Source of the DNA: CAIWHR01 sp963773195
GTDB taxonomy: Bacteria > Pseudomonadota > Gammaproteobacteria > Burkholderiales > Casimicrobiaceae
NCBI GenBank assembly: GCA_963773195.1
Contig: CAVZAE010000006.1
Span: 248,001 to 312,000 of the forward strand
DNA: 64,000 nt
Direction of reading: 5' to 3'
Numbering within the stretch: the first letter of the stretch is position 1; each line of letters opens with the position of its first letter. Below, piece after piece: positions 44,352 through 53,430 of the stretch. Under the pieces are notes generated by a model. The model was given only the letters and a program-made list of their open reading frames with translations. It searched no databases and had not been told where the DNA came from. A program made the translations under genes and the position numbers.

Positions 44352-47300
44352 ATGGGGAGCGCCAGGAAGCGGGCTACGGCAAAGCGCGTGCCGACGAAGC
44401 CGCGCATCGCCGCGACGCGCCCCGCGACCGCGCGCAAGACGAAGAAGACGGGGACCGCCAAGCGGCGCCCGCCCGTCCGAAAGCCCGCTGCTCCCCTAAA
44501 GCCGCCCGCCGCCCGGCGCACTTCGCGCCGCGTTGTCGCGCCCGACGCGCTCGGTCGGCTCGAAGCCCAGCTTGCAGTCATCGAGGCCATCCAGCGAGCG
44601 CTGTCCGCGCGGCGCACGCTGCAGGAGATCTACGACGTCGTCGGCGACACGATCCGGGGGATCTTCGGCAACTCGGACATGAGCATCCGCATTTTCGACG
44701 GCGGGCTCGTCCACTTTCCATACGTGTACGAAGGAGGACGCCGGCTCCATCTGCCGTCGAGTCCGGTGTCCGCGCGCGGATTCGCTGCGCATGTGATTCG
44801 CGCGCGCGGGACGATCATCATCAACGAGAACATGACGCGCGCCATCCGTAGGTACGGCAGCAGCGTGATGCCGGGGACGACGATGGCGAAGTCGGCCGTC
44901 TATGTCCCGCTGATCGCCGGTGATCGTGTGTGCGGCCTGATTCTCCTCGCCAACGTGGAGCGCGAGCACGCGTTCTCCGATGCCGACGTACGTCTGCTGC
45001 AGACGATCGCCAATGCCACGAGCGCTGCGCTCGACAATGCGCGGCTATTCGACGAGACAGAGCGGCTGCTCAAGGAAACCGAACAGCGCAACGCCGAGCT
45101 CGCGGTGATCAACAGCATCCAGCAGGGCATGGCGGGATCGCTCGACTTTCAGGGCATCGTCGACCTCGTTGGAGACAAGCTCCGCGAGGTCCTGCGCACC
45201 GACAACATCGGCATTCGGTGGCGGGACCAGAAAACCAAGCTCGTGCACTACCTCTACGAGATCGAGCATGGCCGCCGAATCTCGGCCGCCCCGCACCCAG
45301 TCCGCGAAGGGGGTCCGGGCGCCCGGATGGAGGCGACGCGTCAGCCCATCGTCTACCACAACGCTGCCGAGATGGCAGCCGACGGCATCTCGGCCATCGA
45401 AGGCACCGACAGCAGCCTTTCCTGCGTCTTCGTCCCGATCCTGGGGGGCGACCGCATGCTCGGCGGCATCGTCGTCGAGGACTACGAGCGCGAGAACGCC
45501 TTCGACGAGGGCGATGTCCGTCTGATGACTACGGTGGCCGCGAGCATGGGGGTAGCGCTCGAGAACGCGCGGCTGTTCGACGAGACGCAGCGGCTTCTCA
45601 AGGAGACCGAGCAGCGCAATGCGGAGCTTGCGATCATCAACACGGTGCAGAAGGCACTCGCCGGCGAGCTCACGCTGCAGGGTGTCTACGAAATTCTGGG
45701 GGAGAAGCTTCGCGAGCTGTTTCATGGCGCTTATGTCGCGATCCGTATCTTCGACCCGCAGACCGGCCTGATGCATTATCCGTACGCCCACTACAACGAC
45801 AGGCTGTACAACATCGAATCCGAGCCGCTCGGCGACAAGGGCTTCGGGGCGCACGTGATACGGACGCGCAGGACGCTCGTGATCGACGAGAACCTGGAGC
45901 GGGAGTCCGAGCGGTACAGTGCCCGCATGTTGGTGGACGCGCCCTCACCAAAGACGCAGGTCATGGTTCCGCTGGTCGCAGGAGATCAGGCGCGCGGGAT
46001 CCTCGTGCTCACGGACATGCTGCGCGAGCATGCCTTCGACGAATCCGACGTGCGCCTGCTCGAGACGCTGGCAGGGAGCATGAGCGTTGCGCTCGAAAAC
46101 GCCCGGCTGTTCGACGAGACGCAGCGGCTGTTCAAGCAGAGCGAGCAGCGAGCGGCCGAGCTCGCCGTGGTCAACAGCGTGCAGTCGGGGCTCGCTTCGC
46201 AGCTCGACATCCAGGCCATCTTCGACCTCGTCGGAACGAAGATTGGCGAGACCTTCGACGTCCATGGGGTCTACATCGCCACCTACGATCGGCGTATGGG
46301 GCAGATGGAGTATCGCTACAGCGTGGCAAGGGGGGGGCTTCGACAGTTCCCGGCACCCTCACCGCTCGACGACGCGGGATTCGGGGCGCAAGTCATGCGC
46401 ACGCGGCAGGCGCTGCTGATCAATGAGGGCCTGGCCGCCCGCTCCGAGGAGGTGCGATCGCACAGCCACGGTCCGGAGCCGGCCAAGTCCGGCATCTGGG
46501 TTCCCGTGGTCGTCGGCGATGAAGCGCGCGGCGTGATCTCGATCCAGAACTTCGATCGGGAGCACGCGTTCACGGATTCCGACGTGGACCTGCTGGTGAC
46601 GCTGGCCGGTAGCCTCGGTGTGGCTTTCGACAGCGCGCTCCTCTTCGACGAGACGCAGCGGCTCCTCAAGGAAACGGAGCAGCGCGCGGCCGAGCTCGCG
46701 GTGATCAACAGCATCCAGCAGGGAATGGCGGCGGAGCTCGACTTCCAGGCGATCGTCGATCTCGTTGGCGACAAGCTGCGCGAGGTCTTCAACACCGGGG
46801 ACATCGGCATCCGCTGGTACGACCCCAAGACAAACTTGAATCACTTCCTGTATCAGTACGTGCGCGGGGTGCGGACCAACACTCCGCCGATGACGCCATC
46901 GCGGGGGGCGTTGAAGCTGATTCAAACGCGCCAGCCGGTGGTCGTCAACACCCGCGCCGAGTACGTGGCATATGGGTTCCAGACGACTGACGGCACCGAT
47001 CCAAGCTATTCGTCGATCGCGGTCCCGATCCTCGGCAGCGACCGCGCACTCGGTTCCGTCGTCATCGAGAACTACGAACGCGAAAACGCCTTTGGCGAGT
47101 CGGCAATTCGCCTGCTTACGACGGTCACCGCGAGCATGGGTGTCGCGCTCGAGAATGCGCGCCTGTTCGACGAGACGCAGCGGCTGCTCAAGGAGACCGA
47201 GCAGCGAAACGCCGAGCTCGCGATTATCAATAGCGTGCAGGAGGCGCTTGCGGCGGAACTCAACATACAGGGGATCTACGATGCGGTCGGAGACAAGATC

Positions 47301-50300
47301 CGCGAAATCTTTCATCGGGCCGACATCGGCATCCGGGTCTACGATCCGGACACGGGTCTGATCCATTTCCCCTATTTCTTCAAGGACGGGCAGCGGCTCA
47401 ACGTCCCGTCGGAACGTTTGGGTGACACAGGAATCTCGGCCCATGTGCTGCGCACGCGCGAAACGCTGGTCGTCAACGAGGACATGCCGGGCGCGATCGC
47501 GAAGTATGGCTCGCGCATCCTCGGACCCGCGCTCGAAAAATCGAGTGTGTTCGTTCCGCTCATCGTGGGCGATCGCGCGCGCGGCCTCCTCAATCTGCTG
47601 GACATGCAGCGCGAGCACGCGTTCAGCGATTCCGACGTCCGCCTGCTGCAAACTCTTGCGAACAGCATGAGCGTAGCCCTCGAGAACGCACGTCTTTTCG
47701 ACGAGACGCAGCGGCTGTTCAAGGAGAGCGAGCAGCGCGCTGCCGAGCTTGCGATCATCAACAGCGTGCAGGAGGGGCTCGCGGCCGAGCTCGATTTCCG
47801 GGCGATCGTCGACTTGGTTGGCAACAAGATCGCCGAGATCTTCGGGACGCGCTATATGTACATGGCGCTCCTCGACCGGGCGACCAACCTGGTCGCCATG
47901 CCGTATTGGCTCGAGCACGGCGAACGTTTTCCAGTCGAGCCGTTTCCTCTCAGGGGGCTGACCGGGGAAGTCATTCGGACGCGCAAGCCGCTGGTCATCA
48001 ACGAGAATTTGCAGGCGCGCGCTGCAGAGCTCGGGGCGAAGTCGGTCGGCGACCCGGCCAGCAAGGACACGGGCAAGAGCTATCTTGGCGTTCCGATTCT
48101 TAAGGGTGACGAGGCGATCGGCGTCATCGGAGTTTATGGTCAGCACGACGATGGGTTCGGCGAGTCGGACATGCGCCTGCTGCAGACCCTCGCCAACGCA
48201 ATGACCGTCGCGCTCGAGAACGCGCGGCTGTTTGACGAGACGCAGCGGCTGTTCAAGGAGAGCGAGCAGCGCGCCGCGGAGCTTGCGATCATCAACAGCG
48301 TCCAGCAGGCGCTCGCGGGCGAGCTGAGCCTGCAGGGCGTCTACGACGCCGTCGGCGACAAGATTCGCGAGGTCTTCCACGACACGTACGTCGGCATCCG
48401 GATCTATGATCCCCGGACCGATCTCGTCGAATATCCCTACGCTTACAACGCCGGGAAGCGGCATCTAGTCGACGCCAACACGCTGGGTGACCGGGGCTTC
48501 GGCGCCCATGTGATCCACACTGGCGAGACGCTCGTGATCAACGAGGACGTCGCGGGCGCCATGGAGCGCTACGGATCCTACCGGCTGATCGACGTGCCGA
48601 TGGAGAAGTCGATGGTGATGGTCCCGCTTCTCGTCGGCGGGCAGGCCCGCGGCCTGATCCAGCTCATGAACTCCGAGCGCGAGCACGCGTTCACCGAGTC
48701 GGACGTGCGGCTGCTGCGGACGCTGGCCGGCAGCATGGGCGTTGCCCTCGAGAACGCGCGCCTGTTCGACGAGACGCAGCGTCGCGCGCGCGAGACCGCC
48801 GCGCTCGCCGAAGTGGGACGCGACATCTCCGCGACGCTCGACCTCGCCACGGTGATGGACCGGATCGCGCGCCACGCGAAGGATTTGTTGCACGCCGACA
48901 ACAGCGCGATCTTCCTGCCGGATGCGGGAGGGAAGACATTCCACGCGATCGTCGCGCACGGCTTCGTCGCGAATGCGATCAAGGCCACAGCGGTCGAGGC
49001 AGGCTCGGGCATCATCGGCAGCCTGGTCGCGGCCGGACGCGCTGAGTACATCAACGACACGGGCGCCGACCCGCGGGCGGTGCAGATCCCCGGCACGGAG
49101 CGTCAGTCCGACGAGAGGTTGATGGTGGCGCCGCTGCTCGCCGGCAGCGTGGTGCGGGGCGCGATGGCGGTGTGGCGCACTGGCGGTCGCCCCTTCGACG
49201 ACGCCGAGCTCGAGTTCCTGTCCGGTCTGTCGCTCCAGGCGACGGTCGCCATCGAGAACGCGCGGCTGTTCGACGAGACGCGGGAGACGCTCGAGCAGCA
49301 GACCGCGACGGCCGAAGTCCTGCGCGTCATCAGCGCCTCGGTCGACGATGCCGCGCCCGTGTTCGACAAGATCCTCGACAGCTGCCAGCACTTGTTTGCG
49401 ACCGATCAGCTCGGCATCTTCCTGGTCGGCGACGACGGGCTCGTCCACGCGGCGGCATGGCGTGGGGCGGCGCTCGACGCCATCGCACAAGAATTTCCGA
49501 AGCCGGTCGGCGAAACGATGACTGCACGGGTCATTGCCGAAAGGCGCGTGATTCAGATTCCCACAACCGCTGCGCTAACAGGTGCCCCAGCGGCGGTGCA
49601 CAACATCGCGGGGCTCATCGGCCACTGCTCGATCGTCTGGGCGCCGATGCTGTGGGAAGGGCGTGGCGTCGGCTCCATCGCCGTGCTCCGCCAGCCGCCA
49701 CGGGCGTTTTCCGAAAAGGAGGTCGCGCTGCTCAATACCTTCGCCGACCAGGCGGTGATCGCGATCCAGAACGCGCGACTGTTCCGGCAGGCGCAGGAGG
49801 CGCGCGCCGCGGCCGAGACGGCCAACGAGGCGAAGAGCTCGTTCCTGGCGACGATGAGCCACGAGATCCGCACGCCAATGAACGCGGTGATCGGCATGAG
49901 CGGGCTCCTCCTCGACACGAAGCTCGATCCGGAGCAGCAGGACTATGTCGCGACGATCCGCGAATCGGGCGACGCGCTCCTGACCATCATCAACGATATC
50001 CTCGACTTCTCGAAGATCGAGGCGGGCCGCATGGACATCGAGGCGCAGGCATTCGATCTCCGGGATTGCGTCGAATCCGCGCTTGATCTCGTGACCGCCC
50101 GCGCCGTCGAGAAGCACCTCGACACGGCGTACGTGTACGAGGGCGACGTGCCGGAGGTGATCCGCGGCGATGTGACGCGATTGCGGCAGATCATCCTCAA
50201 CCTGTTGAGCAACGCGGTGAAATTCACCGAGGCGGGCGAGGTGGTGCTGACGGTGAGCTCGCGGTCTATCGCAGCGGGGGAGGACGAGCTCGCGTTCGCG

Positions 50301-51374
50301 GTTCGCGACACGGGCATTGGCCTGTCCGCGGACGCCATGAGTCGCCTCTTCCAGTCGTTCTCGCAAGCCGATTCCTCGACGACGCGCAAGTACGGCGGGA
50401 CAGGCCTCGGCCTCGCGATCAGCAGGCGGCTGGCCGAGCTCATGGGCGGCCGCCTGTGGGCCGAGAGCGCCGGGCCGGGCAAGGGGTCGACGTTCCTCTT
50501 CACGATCCGCGCACCGGTCGCCGTCGCACCGGCCGCTCGGACGCGCGACTACGTCGGCGTGCAGGCCGAGCTCGAGGGCAAGCGGGTGCTGGTCGTGGAC
50601 GACAACGAGACGAACCGTCGCGTACTCGTGTTGCAGACCGGAAAGTGGGGAATGCAAACGCGCGCGACCGCCTCGCCGCACGAGGCGATCGGCTGGGTCG
50701 AAGCGGGCCAGCCGTTCGACGTCGCAATCGTCGACATGCATATGCCGGAGATGGACGGTGTCGCGCTTGCGCGCGAGCTCCGGAAACACAACGCGGCGCT
50801 GCCCCTCGTGCTGTGGAGCTCGCTTGGCCGGCGCGAGGCGGGTGAGGGGGAGCGGCTTTTCGCGGCCTACCTCGGGAAGCCCGTGCGCCAATCGCATCTG
50901 TTCGATACGCTCGCGGGCCTTTTCGCGCGCGAAGCCGCGCCGCGGACGGCCGCGCTGGCCAAGCCGCGGCTCGATCCGGGGCAGGCGGCGCGGCATCCGT
51001 TGCGCATCCTGCTCGCCGAGGACAACGTCGTGAACCAGAAGCTCGCGCTCAGGCTACTTCAGCAGATGGGATACCGCGCCGACGTGGCGTCGAACGGCAA
51101 GGAGGCCATCGAGTCGGTGCAGCGGCAGACCTATGACGTCGTTTTGATGGACGTGCAGATGCCCGAGATGGACGGCCTCGAGGCCTCGCGTCAGATCAAC
51201 GCGCGCTGGCATCCGTCGGCGCGGCCGCGGATCGTCGCGATGACCGCCAACGCGATGCAGGGCGATCGCGAAATGTGCCTCGCGGCCGGGATGGACGACT
51301 ACTTGACGAAGCCGATTCGCGTGGAGCGCTTGGCCGAGGCGCTCGGCCAGGTTCCCGCTCGCAAGGAGCGGTGA
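44352..51374 (+). CDS. Giant hybrid sensor histidine kinase with ten GAF domains and two receiver domains
   Basis: A 2340-residue cytosolic kinase without a signal or membrane helix. The first 65 residues are a Lys/Arg/Ala/Pro tail. Ten GAF domains follow (about 67-228, 251-404, 426-584, 605-762, 783-935, 957-1112, 1134-1291, 1313-1469, 1484-1636, 1653-1807), each ending in NARLFDET or a variant. The first eight are joined by near-identical linkers of the form LFDETQRLxKExEQRxAELA. A HisKA domain has the phospho-acceptor His1837 in MSHEIRTPMN. The HATPase domain shows LNLLSNAVKF, DTGIGLS and GGTGLGLAI. Receiver domains carry Asp2128 (IVDMHMPEMDG) and Asp2267 (LMDVQMPEMDG). Hpt and REC-cyclase genes follow with overlaps. 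GAF ligands are unknown. Confidence 0.92.
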   Translation: MGSARKRATAKRVPTKPRIAATRPATARKTKKTGTAKRRPPVRKPAAPLKPPAARRTSRRVVAPDALGRLEAQLAVIEAIQRALSARRTLQEIYDVVGDTIRGIFGNSDMSIRIFDGGLVHFPYVYEGGRRLHLPSSPVSARGFAAHVIRARGTIIINENMTRAIRRYGSSVMPGTTMAKSAVYVPLIAGDRVCGLILLANVEREHAFSDADVRLLQTIANATSAALDNARLFDETERLLKETEQRNAELAVINSIQQGMAGSLDFQGIVDLVGDKLREVLRTDNIGIRWRDQKTKLVHYLYEIEHGRRISAAPHPVREGGPGARMEATRQPIVYHNAAEMAADGISAIEGTDSSLSCVFVPILGGDRMLGGIVVEDYERENAFDEGDVRLMTTVAASMGVALENARLFDETQRLLKETEQRNAELAIINTVQKALAGELTLQGVYEILGEKLRELFHGAYVAIRIFDPQTGLMHYPYAHYNDRLYNIESEPLGDKGFGAHVIRTRRTLVIDENLERESERYSARMLVDAPSPKTQVMVPLVAGDQARGILVLTDMLREHAFDESDVRLLETLAGSMSVALENARLFDETQRLFKQSEQRAAELAVVNSVQSGLASQLDIQAIFDLVGTKIGETFDVHGVYIATYDRRMGQMEYRYSVARGGLRQFPAPSPLDDAGFGAQVMRTRQALLINEGLAARSEEVRSHSHGPEPAKSGIWVPVVVGDEARGVISIQNFDREHAFTDSDVDLLVTLAGSLGVAFDSALLFDETQRLLKETEQRAAELAVINSIQQGMAAELDFQAIVDLVGDKLREVFNTGDIGIRWYDPKTNLNHFLYQYVRGVRTNTPPMTPSRGALKLIQTRQPVVVNTRAEYVAYGFQTTDGTDPSYSSIAVPILGSDRALGSVVIENYERENAFGESAIRLLTTVTASMGVALENARLFDETQRLLKETEQRNAELAIINSVQEALAAELNIQGIYDAVGDKIREIFHRADIGIRVYDPDTGLIHFPYFFKDGQRLNVPSERLGDTGISAHVLRTRETLVVNEDMPGAIAKYGSRILGPALEKSSVFVPLIVGDRARGLLNLLDMQREHAFSDSDVRLLQTLANSMSVALENARLFDETQRLFKESEQRAAELAIINSVQEGLAAELDFRAIVDLVGNKIAEIFGTRYMYMALLDRATNLVAMPYWLEHGERFPVEPFPLRGLTGEVIRTRKPLVINENLQARAAELGAKSVGDPASKDTGKSYLGVPILKGDEAIGVIGVYGQHDDGFGESDMRLLQTLANAMTVALENARLFDETQRLFKESEQRAAELAIINSVQQALAGELSLQGVYDAVGDKIREVFHDTYVGIRIYDPRTDLVEYPYAYNAGKRHLVDANTLGDRGFGAHVIHTGETLVINEDVAGAMERYGSYRLIDVPMEKSMVMVPLLVGGQARGLIQLMNSEREHAFTESDVRLLRTLAGSMGVALENARLFDETQRRARETAALAEVGRDISATLDLATVMDRIARHAKDLLHADNSAIFLPDAGGKTFHAIVAHGFVANAIKATAVEAGSGIIGSLVAAGRAEYINDTGADPRAVQIPGTERQSDERLMVAPLLAGSVVRGAMAVWRTGGRPFDDAELEFLSGLSLQATVAIENARLFDETRETLEQQTATAEVLRVISASVDDAAPVFDKILDSCQHLFATDQLGIFLVGDDGLVHAAAWRGAALDAIAQEFPKPVGETMTARVIAERRVIQIPTTAALTGAPAAVHNIAGLIGHCSIVWAPMLWEGRGVGSIAVLRQPPRAFSEKEVALLNTFADQAVIAIQNARLFRQAQEARAAAETANEAKSSFLATMSHEIRTPMNAVIGMSGLLLDTKLDPEQQDYVATIRESGDALLTIINDILDFSKIEAGRMDIEAQAFDLRDCVESALDLVTARAVEKHLDTAYVYEGDVPEVIRGDVTRLRQIILNLLSNAVKFTEAGEVVLTVSSRSIAAGEDELAFAVRDTGIGLSADAMSRLFQSFSQADSSTTRKYGGTGLGLAISRRLAELMGGRLWAESAGPGKGSTFLFTIRAPVAVAPAARTRDYVGVQAELEGKRVLVVDDNETNRRVLVLQTGKWGMQTRATASPHEAIGWVEAGQPFDVAIVDMHMPEMDGVALARELRKHNAALPLVLWSSLGRREAGEGERLFAAYLGKPVRQSHLFDTLAGLFAREAAPRTAALAKPRLDPGQAARHPLRILLAEDNVVNQKLALRLLQQMGYRADVASNGKEAIESVQRQTYDVVLMDVQMPEMDGLEASRQINARWHPSARPRIVAMTANAMQGDREMCLAAGMDDYLTKPIRVERLAEALGQVPARKER
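45040..48790 (+). repeat. Repeated interdomain linker sequence within the GAF kinase gene
   Basis: Around 45040, 45570, 46110, 46645, 47165, 47700 and 48230 the gene repeats a segment of about 75 bases of very similar DNA (beginning CTGTTCGACGAGACGCAGCG), coding for the linker helix between successive GAF domains. An eighth copy near 48765 keeps only the first part. Spacing is about 470-540 bases, one GAF domain each. Such repeats permit unequal recombination and can be collapsed by assemblers, so the domain number should be treated as a minimum until checked. Confidence 0.75.
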
Positions 51375-51721
51375 TGAGCGCTTCCCCGATCGACCGCGTG
51401 ACCTACGACGCGCTCGCGGAGACGACCGGCAACGAGTTTGTGCGTGAGCTCGTTGCCACCTTCCTGGAGGAGGCGCCGGGGATGCTCGCGGAGCTCAGGA
51501 GCGCGTTCGCGGCAGGCGATGCCGATCGGTTTCGCCGTGCCGCGCACTCGCTCAAGTCCAACGGCAACACGTTCGGCGCGCTCGGACTCGGGGCGCTCGC
51601 GCGCGAGCTCGAGCTCGGCGGCATTACGAAGGTCGCAGGGGGCGGCGGAAAGCCGCTCGAGGAGCTCGAACTGGAATTTGCGCGCGTCGCCGCGGCGCTC
51701 GAGGCGCTCCGCCGTGGCTAA
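51374..51721 (+). CDS. Histidine phosphotransfer (Hpt) protein
   Basis: A 115-residue four-helix Hpt protein. The phospho-acceptor His58 lies in RFRRAAHSLKSNGNTFGALGLGALARELE, the standard HxLKSxxxxxGA motif. The start of the fold is FVRELVATFLEEAPGMLAELRSAFAAGD. It would carry phosphate from a receiver domain of the giant kinase to the receiver of the cyclase. The ATG overlaps the kinase stop (TGATG), and its 3' end overlaps the cyclase start by 8 bases, so the three proteins are made together. Confidence 0.93.
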   Translation: MSASPIDRVTYDALAETTGNEFVRELVATFLEEAPGMLAELRSAFAAGDADRFRRAAHSLKSNGNTFGALGLGALARELELGGITKVAGGGGKPLEELELEFARVAAALEALRRG

Positions 51722-52763
51722 GCGGCTGGACGCCGGCCGTCTGCTGGTGGTCGACGACAACAAGGTGAACCGGCTGCTGCTCATGCGGAGTCTCGAGCTC
51801 CACGGGCACGCCGTGGCCACAGCGGAGAACGGCCGCGTCGCGCTCGAGATGCTCCGCCGGGAGCCGTTCGATGTCGTGCTGCTCGACATGGAGATGCCGG
51901 AAATGGACGGCTTCCAGGTGCTGGAGCAGCTCGTCGGCGACCGGCAGCTGCGTGACCTGGCGGTCATCGTCACGACGTCGCTCGAGGGCATCGCGAACGT
52001 GGTGCGCTGCATCGAGCTCGGCGCCGAAGACTATCTGACCAAGCCGGTCAATCCGGTGCTGCTCAAGGCGCGAATCAACGCGAGCCTCGAGAAGAAGCGG
52101 CTGCGCGACCAGCAGAAGGAGCTCGTACGCCGGTTCGCGACGCCGGAGGTCGCGCAGGATCTCCAGGACTCGGGGTTCTCGATCGGCGGCAAGCACGTGC
52201 GGGCGACGGTGATGTTCTCGGACATTCGCGATTTCACCGCGCTTGCCGAAGCGCAGCCGCCCGAGGAGACGATCGATCTGCTCAACACGTTCTACGCGCT
52301 CATGTTCGACGCGATCAGCAACCGCGGCGGCGTCGTCACCTCGATGATGGGTGACGGGCTCATGAGCGTGTTTGGCGCGCCCATGCCGCTCGCGAAGCAC
52401 GAGGAGAGCGCCGTGCGGGCCGCGCTCGAGATGATGGAGCTGATCGACCTCCTCAATCGGGAGCGGAAGGCCGCGGCGAAGCCGGCGCTCCGCATCGGTA
52501 TCGGCATCGCGTCGGGGGAGATGGTCGCGGGATACACGGGCACGAAGGACCGCGCGACCTACACGTGCATCGGCGATACGGTCAATCTCGCCGCCCGCCT
52601 CGAATCGCACACGAAGGTGGCCGGACGCATGCTGCTGGTCGACGCCACCACGCGAGCGGCACTGGGCGGGGACATCGGGATCGAACCGCTTGGCCCGGTG
52701 GCGTTGAAGGGTAAGGCGGCGACGGTCGACGTGTTCGCGGTCGAGGCCAAGCCCGCTGGTTGA
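51714..52763 (+). CDS. Response regulator with class III adenylate/guanylate cyclase output
   Basis: A 349-residue protein. The receiver domain (GRLLVVDDNKVNRLLLMRSL; phospho-Asp58 in LLDMEMPEMDG; Thr/Lys in IVTTS and YLTKPV) is linked by a short coiled-coil (ASLEKKRLRDQQKELVRRF) to a cyclase homology domain. The metal-binding aspartates are Asp170 (MFSDIRDFTALAE) and Asp214 (TSMMGDGLMSVFG). The purine-specifying Lys that usually lies four residues before the second Asp is Ser210, while the Thr partner (YTCIGDTVNLAARLE) is present, so ATP versus GTP choice is uncertain. GTG start at 51714. It is the apparent output of the GAF kinase-Hpt relay. Confidence 0.92.
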   Translation: MAKRLDAGRLLVVDDNKVNRLLLMRSLELHGHAVATAENGRVALEMLRREPFDVVLLDMEMPEMDGFQVLEQLVGDRQLRDLAVIVTTSLEGIANVVRCIELGAEDYLTKPVNPVLLKARINASLEKKRLRDQQKELVRRFATPEVAQDLQDSGFSIGGKHVRATVMFSDIRDFTALAEAQPPEETIDLLNTFYALMFDAISNRGGVVTSMMGDGLMSVFGAPMPLAKHEESAVRAALEMMELIDLLNRERKAAAKPALRIGIGIASGEMVAGYTGTKDRATYTCIGDTVNLAARLESHTKVAGRMLLVDATTRAALGGDIGIEPLGPVALKGKAATVDVFAVEAKPAG

Positions 52764-52931
52764 AAGGGTATGGCGGCGTTTGCCCCTGCGCTGCCGGAGG
52801 ATTCAGAGATTGAGCGAGATTATCAAGCGAATTGGAACAATCAATTGGACGTATGGGTTGCGGGCGTCCAAAATCCGATCGTCGCTGGCGGAGTCCCTTG
52901 CCGGCGGCGCTCGATTCGAGGAGATCCGAGA

Positions 52932-53354
52932 ATGAAGAGTCTCAACGGCACGAAGACGCACGACAACCTCAAGGCCGCGTTCGCGGGGGAATCGCAGGCG
53001 AACCGGCGCTACCTCTATTTCGCGAACAAGGCCGACGTTGAAGGCCAGAACGACGTCGCCGCGGTATTCCGTTCGACCGCCGAGGGCGAGACCGGCCATG
53101 CTCACGGCCATCTCGACTACCTGGCCCAGGTCGGTGACCCGGCGACGAACCTGCCTATTGGCGCAACGCGCGCGAACCTGAAGGCCGCGATCGCGGGCGA
53201 GACGCACGAGTACACCGATATGTACCCGGGCATGGCCAAGGCGGCGCGGGGCGAAGGTTTCGAGGAAATCGCCGACTGGTTCGAGACGCTGGCCAAGGCC
53301 GAGCGGTCGCACGCGAACCGCTTCCAGAAAGCGCTGGACGCGTTGACGGACTAG
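52932..53354 (+). CDS. Rubrerythrin, short form without rubredoxin domain
   Basis: A 140-residue diiron ferritin-like protein that reduces peroxide. Glu/His ligands are seen in FAGESQANRRYLYFANKAD, FRSTAEGETGHAHGHLDYL, AIAGETHEYTDMYPGMAKAA and LAKAERSHANRFQKAL. The usual C-terminal CxxC rubredoxin domain is absent, so electrons must come from a separate protein; the Fe-S protein encoded next is a candidate. ATG at 52932 starts MKSLNGTKTHDNLKAAF. About 170 bases separate it from the cyclase; that gap includes a likely promoter but nothing I can define. Confidence 0.93.
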   Translation: MKSLNGTKTHDNLKAAFAGESQANRRYLYFANKADVEGQNDVAAVFRSTAEGETGHAHGHLDYLAQVGDPATNLPIGATRANLKAAIAGETHEYTDMYPGMAKAARGEGFEEIADWFETLAKAERSHANRFQKALDALTD

Positions 53355-53430
53355 CTCCGTTTTCGCGCGATGGGCGTCGCACACGCGGCGACGATGGTCG
53401 CCCGCGCCCGGATGCCGCCCTGATGATCGC

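Noticed and set aside
46359..48464. A 701-residue open frame on the minus strand inside the GAF kinase gene
   Set aside because: It mirrors the repeated kinase codons, is Arg/Glu/His/Val rich with no domain, and lies wholly within a well-supported gene; it is an antisense shadow of GC-rich coding DNA.
45040..48790. Repeats in the kinase gene as a CRISPR array or minisatellite
   Set aside because: Spacing is about 500 bases, and the repeats are in-frame codons for a conserved linker helix between GAF domains.
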